A DNA stretch of 11,831 bases from UMGS1601 sp964617585 (lineage in GTDB: Bacteria > Bacillota > Clostridia > Oscillospirales > Ruminococcaceae): contig CAZTXS010000036.1 of the NCBI GenBank assembly GCA_964617585.1, positions 1-11,831 on the forward strand, written 5' to 3'. Below are positions 6,343-11,831 of the stretch, one piece after another; the stretch's first letter is position 1; each line of letters starts with the position of its first letter. The notes below the pieces were generated by a model. That model was not told the DNA's origin. It ran no database searches and saw only the letters and a program-made list of their open reading frames with translations. The position numbers were made by a program, and so were the translations under genes.

Positions 6343-7110
6343 TTAACCGAAGTGTCCCGTTATGTAATCTCTGGTTCTGTTATCCGACGGGTCGGAAAAG
6401 ATTTTTTCCGTTTTATCAAATTCAATAATTTCGCCCAGCAGAAAGAACGCCGTTTTGTCTGCGATTCTGGTTGCCTGCTGCATATTGTGGGTAACTATAA
6501 TTATTGTGTAATCTTTCTTTAATTCGCCGCAAAGCTCTTCAATTTTTATGGTTGAAATCGGGTCGAGAGCGGAGGTGGGTTCGTCCATCAGTATAACCTC
6601 GGGCTTAACCGCAAGCGCACGAGCTATGCAAAGCCTTTGCTGCTGTCCTCCGGAAAGTCCCAGCGCCGATTTTTTCAGTCGGTCCTTTACCTCGTCCCAG
6701 ATTGAAGCCTGTATAAGAGAGGTTTCGACAATTTTATCAAGCTGTGATTTTTTCTTGATTCCGTGGGTTCTCGGTCCGAAAGCTATGTTGTCATATATGC
6801 TCATGGGGAAAGGGTTAGGCTTCTGAAAGACCATTCCCGCTCTTTTGCGAAGCTCCGTTACCTCTATATCTTTAAAAATATTAAGACTGTTAAATTTAAC
6901 CGAGCCTGTAATCCTACAGCCCTCTACCAGGTCGTTCATACGGTTAAGAGTTTTCAGAAGAGTTGATTTTCCGCACCCGGACGGACCTATAAAAGCCGTT
7001 ACTTCATGTTCGGCAATCTGAAGATTTATGTTTTTCAGCGCCTGAAAGTCATTGTAATACAGATTAACGTCTGAAATTTCAAATTTCGGTACGGATATAT
7101 TTTTATCCAT
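6343..7110 (-). CDS. pstB: Phosphate ABC transporter ATPase PstB
   Basis: PstB hydrolyses ATP on the cytoplasmic face to drive phosphate import through PstCA. With ATG 7110 as start it has 255 residues. Motifs: Walker A GPSGCGKST (42-50), Q-loop Q96 in VFQKPNPFPMSIYDN (the PNPFPMSIYDN string is diagnostic of PstB), signature LSGGQQQR from about 152, Walker B ILMDEP (173-178), D-loop SALD, and switch His208 in VTHNM. An in-frame ATG three codons earlier (7119) lies only two bases after AAAGGA; the second ATG has a ten-base spacing, so I prefer it. It lies 21 bases after pstA. Confidence 0.96.
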   Translation of the reverse strand: MDKNISVPKFEISDVNLYYNDFQALKNINLQIAEHEVTAFIGPSGCGKSTLLKTLNRMNDLVEGCRITGSVKFNSLNIFKDIEVTELRKRAGMVFQKPNPFPMSIYDNIAFGPRTHGIKKKSQLDKIVETSLIQASIWDEVKDRLKKSALGLSGGQQQRLCIARALAVKPEVILMDEPTSALDPISTIKIEELCGELKKDYTIIIVTHNMQQATRIADKTAFFLLGEIIEFDKTEKIFSDPSDNRTRDYITGHFG

Positions 7111-7131
7111 AAAAAGCATTTCCTTTCTTCA

Positions 7132-7971
7132 TTATCCCTTTGATAATTTCTTAGCGGCAAGTGACGCCAAAGCGTTGAGTATCAGTACGGACACTATGAG
7201 CACGACTGCCGTTGCGGCTGCCTGATCCATATAAATGCCCTCGCTTGAAAGGGTGTACATATGCACCGCCAGCGTACTTTGCGATGAAAACAGTCCCGAA
7301 ACCTGAGCGATAGTTCCCGATGTGAAGATAAGAGCCGCAGTTTCGCCTACCACTCGTCCGATACTGAGAATTATACCCGAAAGTATTCCGCTCATTGCGC
7401 TGGGCAGAACTATAACGAATATCGTTCGCAGCTTTCCCGCTCCCAGTCCGAAGCTTCCCTCTCTGAAGCTGTTGTCAACCGATTTAAGGGCTTCTTCTGT
7501 TGAACGTATAATAACCGGCAGAACCATAATCGCAAGGGTGCAGGCTCCGGACATTACCGAGTAGTCCCAGTGAAGGGCAAACACGAAGAACAAATTTCCG
7601 AAAAGCCCGTAAACTATAGACGGAATACCGGAGAGAGTTTCGGTTGTCAGCCTGATGAGCCGTACTGCTTTGTTGCCCTTTTTTGCGTATTCAACAAGGT
7701 AAATTGCACAGAAAACTCCGAGCGGCGCCGCTATAAGCATTGAAATGAAAACCATTTCAACGGTTGTTATAACAGACGGCATCATAGACGCATTTTTCGA
7801 TGTGTATTTCCATTCAAAGAGCGACGGAGTAAGGTGAGGGATTCCTTTGTAAAGAATATATCCGACTATGAAAAGAAATACGATTACCGTTATTGCCGCA
7901 CTTAAAGTTGCAATCAGTGCAAAAACGAAGGAAAGCGGATGTTTTTTATAGGTTTTTATTTTTTGTTTCAT
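7132..7971 (-). CDS. pstA: Phosphate ABC transporter permease PstA
   Basis: One of the two membrane subunits of the phosphate importer. The 279 residues contain about six membrane segments. The ATPase-contact (EAA) loop is visible in REGSFGLGAGKLRTIFVIVLPSAMSGI, and IPSIVYGLFG is shared with PstC. The characteristic PstA region YLVEYAKKG precedes the second hydrophobic cluster. ATG at 7971 has GGAG five bases upstream, slightly close. It begins 16 bases after the pstC stop, consistent with coupled translation. Confidence 0.95.
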   Translation of the reverse strand: MKQKIKTYKKHPLSFVFALIATLSAAITVIVFLFIVGYILYKGIPHLTPSLFEWKYTSKNASMMPSVITTVEMVFISMLIAAPLGVFCAIYLVEYAKKGNKAVRLIRLTTETLSGIPSIVYGLFGNLFFVFALHWDYSVMSGACTLAIMVLPVIIRSTEEALKSVDNSFREGSFGLGAGKLRTIFVIVLPSAMSGILSGIILSIGRVVGETAALIFTSGTIAQVSGLFSSQSTLAVHMYTLSSEGIYMDQAAATAVVLIVSVLILNALASLAAKKLSKG

Positions 7972-7987
7972 AGGTTCTCCGCCTTTC

Positions 7988-8905
7988 TTACGATTTCTTT
8001 TTGTTTGTAATAATACTGAAGAGTATATTAATTATCAGAATGAATACGAACAGTACGACTCCCGTTGCAATAAGAGCGTCATAATGCAGTCCCTCGGCGT
8101 ATCCCATTTCGATAACTATATTTGACGTGAGAGTTCTTACTCCGTCCAGGAGGCTTGATGCAAATCTAGGCTGATTGCCTGCAACCAGCATTACCGCCAT
8201 CGTTTCGCCTATTGCTCTGCCTATTGCAAGAACTACAGAGGCGGCAATACCGCTTTTCGCCGCAGGGAACACTACCCTTGCAACCGCTCTCTCGTGGGTT
8301 GCACCGAGTGCGACCGCTCCCTCATAATAACTTTCAGGGACGGACTTGAGCGCAGATTCGCTCATTCCCACCACCGTAGGAAGAATCATCATTCCCAAAA
8401 GGATTGAAGCTGTCAGAATACTGTTTCCGTTGCCGCCGAAGGTTGTTCTTACAAAGGGAACGAGAATGGTCATTCCGAAGAAGCCGTAAATTATAGACGG
8501 GATACCTGCCAGAAGATTTATAGGAGGCTTTAAAAATCTGTATAGCTTTTCAGGACAGAACTTCGCCATGAAAACCGCAGTGAGCAGACCTATCGGAACG
8601 CCTGTTATTACCGCTCCCGCCGTGACATAGACAGAACCTAAGATCATGGGAGCTATTCCGAAGCTTGCCTGAGTATCGGTAGGACGCCAGCTATCTCCGA
8701 AAATAAAGTTGAAAAAACCTATTTCTTTCATTGCGGGAATTCCGTTATAAAACATAAACAGACATATAGTTATAACAGCTATTATTGACATACAGGCGCA
8801 TATGAAAAACACAATGTGCATAAGCTTTTCAATAAAATTTGCAAGTCTGTGTTTGGGCAAAGCGTCAGTTATCTGATTATCATTAACAGGTTTAGCGCTT
8901 TTCAA
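7988..8905 (-). CDS. pstC: Phosphate ABC transporter permease PstC
   Basis: The partner membrane subunit of PstA. I start it at TTG 8905-8903, giving 305 residues, because AGAGGTGAG lies eight bases upstream. The frame remains open to an ATG at 9010, but that extension is basic, has no ribosome site and would run through the intercistronic terminator hairpin at 8962-8989. Landmarks: a cytoplasmic N-terminus, a first membrane segment (MHIVFFICACMSIIAVITI), the PstC-type loop GDSWRPTD...SFGIAPMILGSVYVT, IPSIIYGFFG, and the EAA loop YEGAVALGATHERAVARVVFP. The rare TTG start may keep translation lower than for pstS. Confidence 0.93.
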   Translation of the reverse strand: MKSAKPVNDNQITDALPKHRLANFIEKLMHIVFFICACMSIIAVITICLFMFYNGIPAMKEIGFFNFIFGDSWRPTDTQASFGIAPMILGSVYVTAGAVITGVPIGLLTAVFMAKFCPEKLYRFLKPPINLLAGIPSIIYGFFGMTILVPFVRTTFGGNGNSILTASILLGMMILPTVVGMSESALKSVPESYYEGAVALGATHERAVARVVFPAAKSGIAASVVLAIGRAIGETMAVMLVAGNQPRFASSLLDGVRTLTSNIVIEMGYAEGLHYDALIATGVVLFVFILIINILFSIITNKKKS

Positions 8906-8950
8906 GGGATTCTCACCTCTTTGAATTATGTATTTTAATTTAATAGTTTT

Positions 8951-8989
8951 AAAAATAAGAACAGTCGGCCGGCGAATACCAACCGACTG
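8951..8989 (-). terminator. Intercistronic terminator/attenuator between pstS and pstC
   Basis: The minus strand reads CAGTCGGTTGG-TATTCG-CCGGCCGACTG (8989-8962), an 11-bp stem with two G-T pairs and a 6-base loop, followed by TTCTTATTTTTAAAA. It looks like a strong intrinsic terminator inside the operon. Partial read-through would give much more pstS than pstCAB-phoU message, as a periplasm- or surface-facing binding protein usually requires. It could also protect the 3' end of a processed pstS mRNA. Confidence 0.8.
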
Positions 8990-9054
8990 CCTTGGGGTTT
9001 TATATTGCACGATGTATGGACAACACCGTACATAAAAGTGAAATGGGGGCTAAT

Positions 9055-9921
9055 TTACTTTACGTCTTCCCAAACGGTTATTTCTCCGACGTAGATTTGC
9101 CTTAAGGTTTCAACTGAAATATCGTCAAGACTGTTGTTTTTGTTTACGATTATTGCGATTCCGTCTTTCGCTATCGTTATTCCCGTCAGGCCGCTTTCCG
9201 AGTCTTTAAGCTCTCTTGAAGCCATTCCTATATCGCATGAGCCTTCGCTTACCGTTTTCAGCCCAGTTGAAGAGTCTGTCTGCTGGATTTCAATATTAAT
9301 ATCGGTGTTTATTTCTTCAAAGGCTTCCTTAAGCTTAGTCATTATAGGAGTTACCGAGGACGAGCCGTTTATCTTAATTGTTCCGGAAACATTTTTCGGT
9401 GTATAGGCGGGAGCTGAGTCGTCTATTGTCACATAACCGTTATCAGATATAATCTGTTGTCCGTCTGACGAAAGAATATAGCTTATGAATTCCTGAGCCG
9501 CCTCGCTTACCTTTGAGTTAGTCGCAATGTTAAACGGTCTTGCGATTGCGTATTTATCAGACTTGATATTTTCAACCGTAGGCTCGATTCCGTCAACCTT
9601 TAACGCCTTGACCTCATCGCTCATTGAACCGAGAGATATGTACCCGATTGACGATGTATCGCCTTTTACCTGAGTGAGAACGGCGTCTGTAGATTTTGTA
9701 ATAAGAGCTTCCGAAGTGGTCTTATCGGTTTTGTTTCCGTCGTCGTCTGTTTCTTCAACTCCGGTCAGTTCGATAAACGCTCCTCTTGTTCCGGAACCGT
9801 CCTCTCTTGAAATTACAGTTATAGCGCCCTCCGTGCTTTTGCTGTCGGATTCATTGCACCCTGCGAGCATAGTTGCCGCTGTCAGAGCTGCTGTAAGAAT
9901 ACATATTGCTTTTTTACTCAT
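9055..9921 (-). CDS. pstS: Phosphate-binding lipoprotein PstS, circularly permuted
   Basis: The extracytoplasmic receptor that captures phosphate and delivers it to PstCA. It has 288 residues with a lipoprotein signal: basic start, hydrophobic core and lipobox LAGC with C22 as the lipidated residue. The phosphate-site motifs are all present but in swapped order. SREDGSGTRGAF, normally in the second half, is at 38-49; AIGY-type SIGYISLGS is at 91-99 and RPFNI at 128-132; the usual opening motif GSSSVTP comes only at 186-192, then CDIGMASREL (229-238) and IAKDGIAIIVN (250-260). The protein ends at VGEITVWEDVK, the point at which an ordinary PstS would continue into the REDGSGTR segment. ATG at 9921 has AAGGAG upstream. 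I recall the same order in some gut Firmicute homologues, so this is probably a functional variant, not a local rearrangement. Confidence 0.93.
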   Translation of the reverse strand: MSKKAICILTAALTAATMLAGCNESDSKSTEGAITVISREDGSGTRGAFIELTGVEETDDDGNKTDKTTSEALITKSTDAVLTQVKGDTSSIGYISLGSMSDEVKALKVDGIEPTVENIKSDKYAIARPFNIATNSKVSEAAQEFISYILSSDGQQIISDNGYVTIDDSAPAYTPKNVSGTIKINGSSSVTPIMTKLKEAFEEINTDINIEIQQTDSSTGLKTVSEGSCDIGMASRELKDSESGLTGITIAKDGIAIIVNKNNSLDDISVETLRQIYVGEITVWEDVK

Positions 9922-9955
9922 TGTCTTTTCTCCTTAAAAGTTTTAGAATTATTTT

Positions 9956-10052
9956 GCCTGTTTTCAGGCTTTGACATTGAAGCTTTTTTTTCTTTGTCAA
10001 TTAATATTTTAAATCCTCAAGGTAAAATCCAATATCGCATGGCGGTAAAATC
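9956..10052 (-). promoter_or_regulatory. pstS mRNA leader with hairpin and direct repeats
   Basis: The predicted leader of about 240 bases holds GATTTTACC twice, 23 bases apart (10052-10044 and 10029-10021), and a compact hairpin GCCTG-AAAA-CAGGC (9969-9956) about 35 bases before the pstS start. A further small stem (AAACC/GGTTT near 10075) is followed by a T-rich run. These could be regulatory, but I recognise no known riboswitch. Confidence 0.3.
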
Positions 10053-10164
10053 TAAGTAAAAGAAAAGAAAAACCGTTCAAAGGTTTGTTTTTCACGAAAA
10101 ACAGCCGAAACCACTAAATGTTGTGTTTGTTTTGTGTATTCTTTCATCATTTTGTTACTCAAAA

Positions 10165-10210
10165 ACTGTATTTGTAATTATTTTGTTATAATTCGTAATT
10201 GCTTTGTTAT
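10165..10210 (-). promoter_or_regulatory. Pho box (PhoP-binding site) upstream of pstS
   Basis: Reading the minus strand, four six-base repeats of the TTAACA type occur at regular spacing: ATAACA (10210-10205), ATTACG (10199-10194), ATAACA (10189-10184) and ATTACA (10178-10173), with gaps of 5, 4 and 5 bases, i.e. one helical turn each. This is the arrangement described for PhoP boxes of Bacillus and relatives, in the orientation expected for pstS. A possible -10, TACAGT (10170-10165), follows two bases later; it is a weak match and close to the last repeat. Confidence 0.7.
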
Positions 10211-10239
10211 TGCAAAGCATATGCTTTCGAGGTTATAAT
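10210..10239 (+). promoter_or_regulatory. Divergent plus-strand promoter next to the Pho box
   Basis: TTGCAA (10210-10215), an 18-base spacer and a perfect TATAAT (10234-10239) face away from pstS. The -35 touches the outermost Pho-box repeat. The spacer contains the perfect 14-bp palindrome AAAGCATATGCTTT (10214-10227), a possible operator. Transcription would start near 10246. Confidence 0.5.
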
Positions 10240-10245
10240 AACTAT

Positions 10246-10376
10246 AGAAAATTTATTATTAACGTAAAAGTTAATTTGAATTGACCGTGTCAAACGGCTC
10301 ATTTCATCCTCTCCAAAATTTTTACACGGAAAAGGGCTGCATCCTAACCAAATGCAGCTCTTTCTTTTTCTTTTTT
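10246..10376 (+). ncRNA. Candidate small RNA, about 130 nt
   Basis: Between the promoter at 10210-10239 and a strong plus-strand terminator lies a stretch with no credible protein frame but clear inverted repeats: ATTAAC-GTAAAA-GTTAAT (10258-10275), CCGTGT/ACACGG (10285-10290 with 10324-10329) closing a pyrimidine-rich loop that includes CATCCTCTCC, and the terminator stem GGGCTGCAT/ATGCAGCTC (10334-10360). A loop complementary to Shine-Dalgarno sequences is common in bacterial regulatory RNAs. Against this, the opposite strand of that loop reads as a ribosome site for a 31-codon frame. No known RNA family was recognised. Confidence 0.4.
10334..10376 (+). terminator. Plus-strand intrinsic terminator
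   Basis: GGGCTGCAT (10334-10342) pairs with ATGCAGCTC (10352-10360) over nine positions with one G-T pair and a 9-base loop, followed directly by a 16-base T-rich run (TTTCTTTTTCTTTTTT). The T tract is on the plus strand, although no recognised plus-strand gene precedes it. Confidence 0.6.
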
Positions 10377-10415
10377 AATAAAAAACAGACGAACCCTGCG
10401 ATAAAGGTTCGCCTG
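10377..10415 (-). terminator. Terminator of the right-hand BspA-like gene
   Basis: On the minus strand CAGGCGAACC pairs with GGTTCGTCTG (10415-10386) over ten positions with one G-T pair and a 10-base loop, followed by TTTTTTATT. It begins six bases after the stop codon of the gene ending at 10422. Confidence 0.85.
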
Positions 10416-10421
10416 CTGAAA

Positions 10422-11369
10422 CTATTTTATGTTTTTATAAATAACTTTGCTTCCTATCAGTATTTTAGCCTTTTTAACTCCGCTGCCTTTGAGCTGTTTT
10501 TTGAGGCTCTTGGCAACTTTTTTGTTTTTGACATAGAATTTTATGCCTTTTTTGGTGTTTTTGAAAGCGTTTTTTTCTATTTTAGGGGATTTCTTTTTGT
10601 TGTTAATCACTACCTTTGATAGCTTTTTACAGTTTGAAAATGCACAATATTTTATAGTTTTAACCGATTTCGGCATCGTTACGCTTTTAATATAATTATT
10701 ATCGCTGTATGCATTCTCCAATGTGGTTACTCTTTTAGGAATGGTAACATTTTTTTGCTTTCCGAAATAACTATATACCTTTTTTCCGTTCTTTGAACAC
10801 AAATATCTTGTGTTTCTCATTTTGTATTTTGGATTGTCTTTTGAAATCGTCATTTTGAGATTAGGGCAGTTTTTAAAATATAAATTCGTAACTGCGGCAG
10901 GTATATAAACACTTTTTAAATTTGGGCAATTAACAAAAGAATGTATCTCTTTAAGCTTTGAATTTTTAGGTATATTTATTTTTTTGAGATTTTTCCAAGC
11001 TCCGGATCGAGATCTGTAAGTATCAGTAGTGTAAAACACTTTTAAATTCTCACAGATATTGATTGTTTCAATAGTGTAAACACATTCAGAAAATCCATCT
11101 ATATAATCGTCAAAGTGTACATTTGTAACCGTATATTTTTGATTTTCGTATTCAACCGTTTCAGGTATATTTAATGTTTTTTGACTTCCCTCCAAATATG
11201 AACCTTCCATTTCTACATCTGTCGATCCGTAGTCGTGCATATAAACAACACCGTCAACTGTAAATCTCGGAACATCCATATTCCCATCAAAAGGAAATGC
11301 ACTTGCTGAACCCGTACATATAATCATAAAAAGAATAATGAAAACCCCGGTTTTTAATATCTTTCTCAT
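10422..11369 (-). CDS. Secreted BspA-like leucine-rich repeat protein (copy 2)
   Basis: A 315-residue paralogue of the protein at 377-1390. A signal peptide spans residues 1-24 (RKILKTG, hydrophobic core, likely cut after SASA). LRR_5/BspA repeats follow: IPETVEYENQKYTV, IPKNSKLKEIHSFVNCPNLK, IPAAVTNLYFKNCPNLK, IPKRVTTLENAY, MPKSVKTIKYCAFSNCKKL. The C-terminus is a lysine-rich tail without sortase motif. ATG at 11369 has GGGAG upstream and lies 24 bases after the phospholipase-like stop codon. The tail-coding 158 bases are identical to copy 1 while the N-terminal thirds differ strongly, a pattern of a conserved cell-wall or secretion-related tail with a variable exposed part, possibly maintained by gene conversion. 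Confidence 0.87.
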   Translation of the reverse strand: MRKILKTGVFIILFMIICTGSASAFPFDGNMDVPRFTVDGVVYMHDYGSTDVEMEGSYLEGSQKTLNIPETVEYENQKYTVTNVHFDDYIDGFSECVYTIETINICENLKVFYTTDTYRSRSGAWKNLKKINIPKNSKLKEIHSFVNCPNLKSVYIPAAVTNLYFKNCPNLKMTISKDNPKYKMRNTRYLCSKNGKKVYSYFGKQKNVTIPKRVTTLENAYSDNNYIKSVTMPKSVKTIKYCAFSNCKKLSKVVINNKKKSPKIEKNAFKNTKKGIKFYVKNKKVAKSLKKQLKGSGVKKAKILIGSKVIYKNIK

Positions 11370-11393
11370 ATTACCGTTCTCCCATCTAATTTT

Positions 11394-11831
11394 TTATATT
11401 TGATTCTTGTATTTGCTGTAATATATCAACTTAACATTTGAATATGGTATGTTAGTTAAAACACTAATGTCAAAGCCTTTACTGAAATAATGAAGAAAGT
11501 AATCAATCATAGTTTCTGATGCTAATATCCTGTTCGGAACAACCTTAGGGTTATCTTCATATCTGGAAAGTTTAGTCCAACCTTTTTCATTAAAATTATC
11601 ATGAAAATAATTTTGTATATGTGTAAAGTCAAGAGTTCCACTATTAACTTGTGATTTTATTGTACTCCAACCGGAAGTTGTAAAATCACTAATAGTAAAT
11701 CGGTTTTGATTCTTTGTATCAAATTTAGAAGTTGCTTTTGTAACCATAAATTTAGGCACAATAGTTCTGTGTGCAGTTAGGTCGCCTAAGAAATGCAAAA
11801 TTACTCCAATTATAATGACGGGCAAGCCCTT
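11394..11831 (-). pseudogene. 5'-truncated phospholipase C-like gene (right-edge copy)
   Basis: The 143 codons from TTG 11825 are homologous to the C-terminal half of the protein at 1407-2546, starting just before the metal motif: HFLGDLTAH here, HLLGDLYAH there, followed by the shared xIVPK/TVVPK segment, RYEDN, and the SxGF...Y region at the end. Upstream of VIIIGVILH the frame reads KGLP, which is encoded by the conserved end of the interspersed repeat (11814-11831), not by gene sequence. The gene therefore seems to have lost its first half at a junction with the repeat. The frame stays open to the window edge, so an in-frame fusion further upstream cannot be excluded. It shares 94 identical bases with the remnant at 189-376. 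Confidence 0.6.
11814..11831 (+). repeat. Fragment of the interspersed repeat, copy 3, running off the window
   Basis: These 18 bases match 2660-2677 of copy 1 exactly, including the GGGC-AA-GCCC hairpin. Only the ATTGAAT-side end of the repeat is present; the side that should carry the rest of the unit holds phospholipase-like coding sequence instead. Confidence 0.6.

Noticed and set aside
8906..9010. N-terminal extension of PstC to ATG 9010
   Set aside because: It would translate through the terminator hairpin and lacks a ribosome site, whereas TTG 8905 has AGGTGAG at good spacing.
9674..9937. Plus-strand frames antisense to pstS, pstC, pstB, coaX and others
   Set aside because: All are mirror images of well-supported minus-strand genes, without their own ribosome sites or domains.
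9922..10421. Riboswitch or T-box in the pst control region
   Set aside because: Hairpins exist, but no motif of a known riboswitch class or T-box was recognised.
10281..10619. Plus-strand frame of 112 codons
   Set aside because: It runs through two terminators and antisense to the BspA-like tail; the Phe-rich product is what a lysine-rich tail gives on the other strand.
1..11831. CRISPR array, tRNA, rRNA or transposase gene
   Set aside because: No regularly spaced repeats, cloverleaf or rRNA sequence, and no transposase, integrase or TnpB motif was found on either strand; the interspersed repeats are non-coding.

Overview
This window looks like a piece of chromosome from an AT-rich, low-GC Gram-positive anaerobe, most likely a gut Clostridia member of the Ruminococcus/Oscillospiraceae type. 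This is inferred from the strong GGAGG-type ribosome binding sites, the BspA-like leucine-rich secreted proteins with lysine-rich tails, the type III pantothenate kinase, the AEC carrier and the PstS sequence type. Every recognisable protein gene is on the minus strand, so transcription runs from high to low coordinates.

Layout in transcription order: (1) 11825-10422, the 3' part of a metal-site protein related to zinc-dependent phospholipase C, then a secreted BspA-like leucine-rich repeat protein and a strong terminator. (2) 10421-9922, a 500-base gene-free regulatory region with a four-repeat Pho box for pstS and a candidate small RNA on the plus strand. (3) 9921-5660, a complete phosphate-uptake operon pstS-pstC-pstA-pstB-phoU, with an intercistronic terminator hairpin after pstS and a terminator after phoU. 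(4) 5448-2929, coaX, an ECF transporter S component (probably for pantothenate) and an AEC-family permease, starting from a near-consensus promoter. (5) 2546-11, a full-length copy of the phospholipase-like gene, a second BspA-like gene, a 3' remnant of a third phospholipase-like gene and a 51-residue secreted peptide.

The housekeeping block is therefore flanked by two directly oriented copies of a phospholipase-like/BspA-like secreted cassette. The copies share exact tracts of 158 and 94 bases, which points to recent duplication or gene conversion, and one copy at each side is broken. A short multi-hairpin repeat occurs at 2578-2683 and, inverted, at 5523-5663. The second copy differs mainly by exact insertion of a 37-base perfect palindrome. 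A fragment of the same repeat sits at the right edge, inside the truncated phospholipase-like gene.

Functionally, PstSCAB imports phosphate, PhoU couples transport to PhoR/PhoP signalling, and CoaX with the ECF S component would import and phosphorylate pantothenate for CoA. PhoP/PhoR and the ECF energising module are not in the window. PstS is itself unusual: its two halves are in circularly permuted order.
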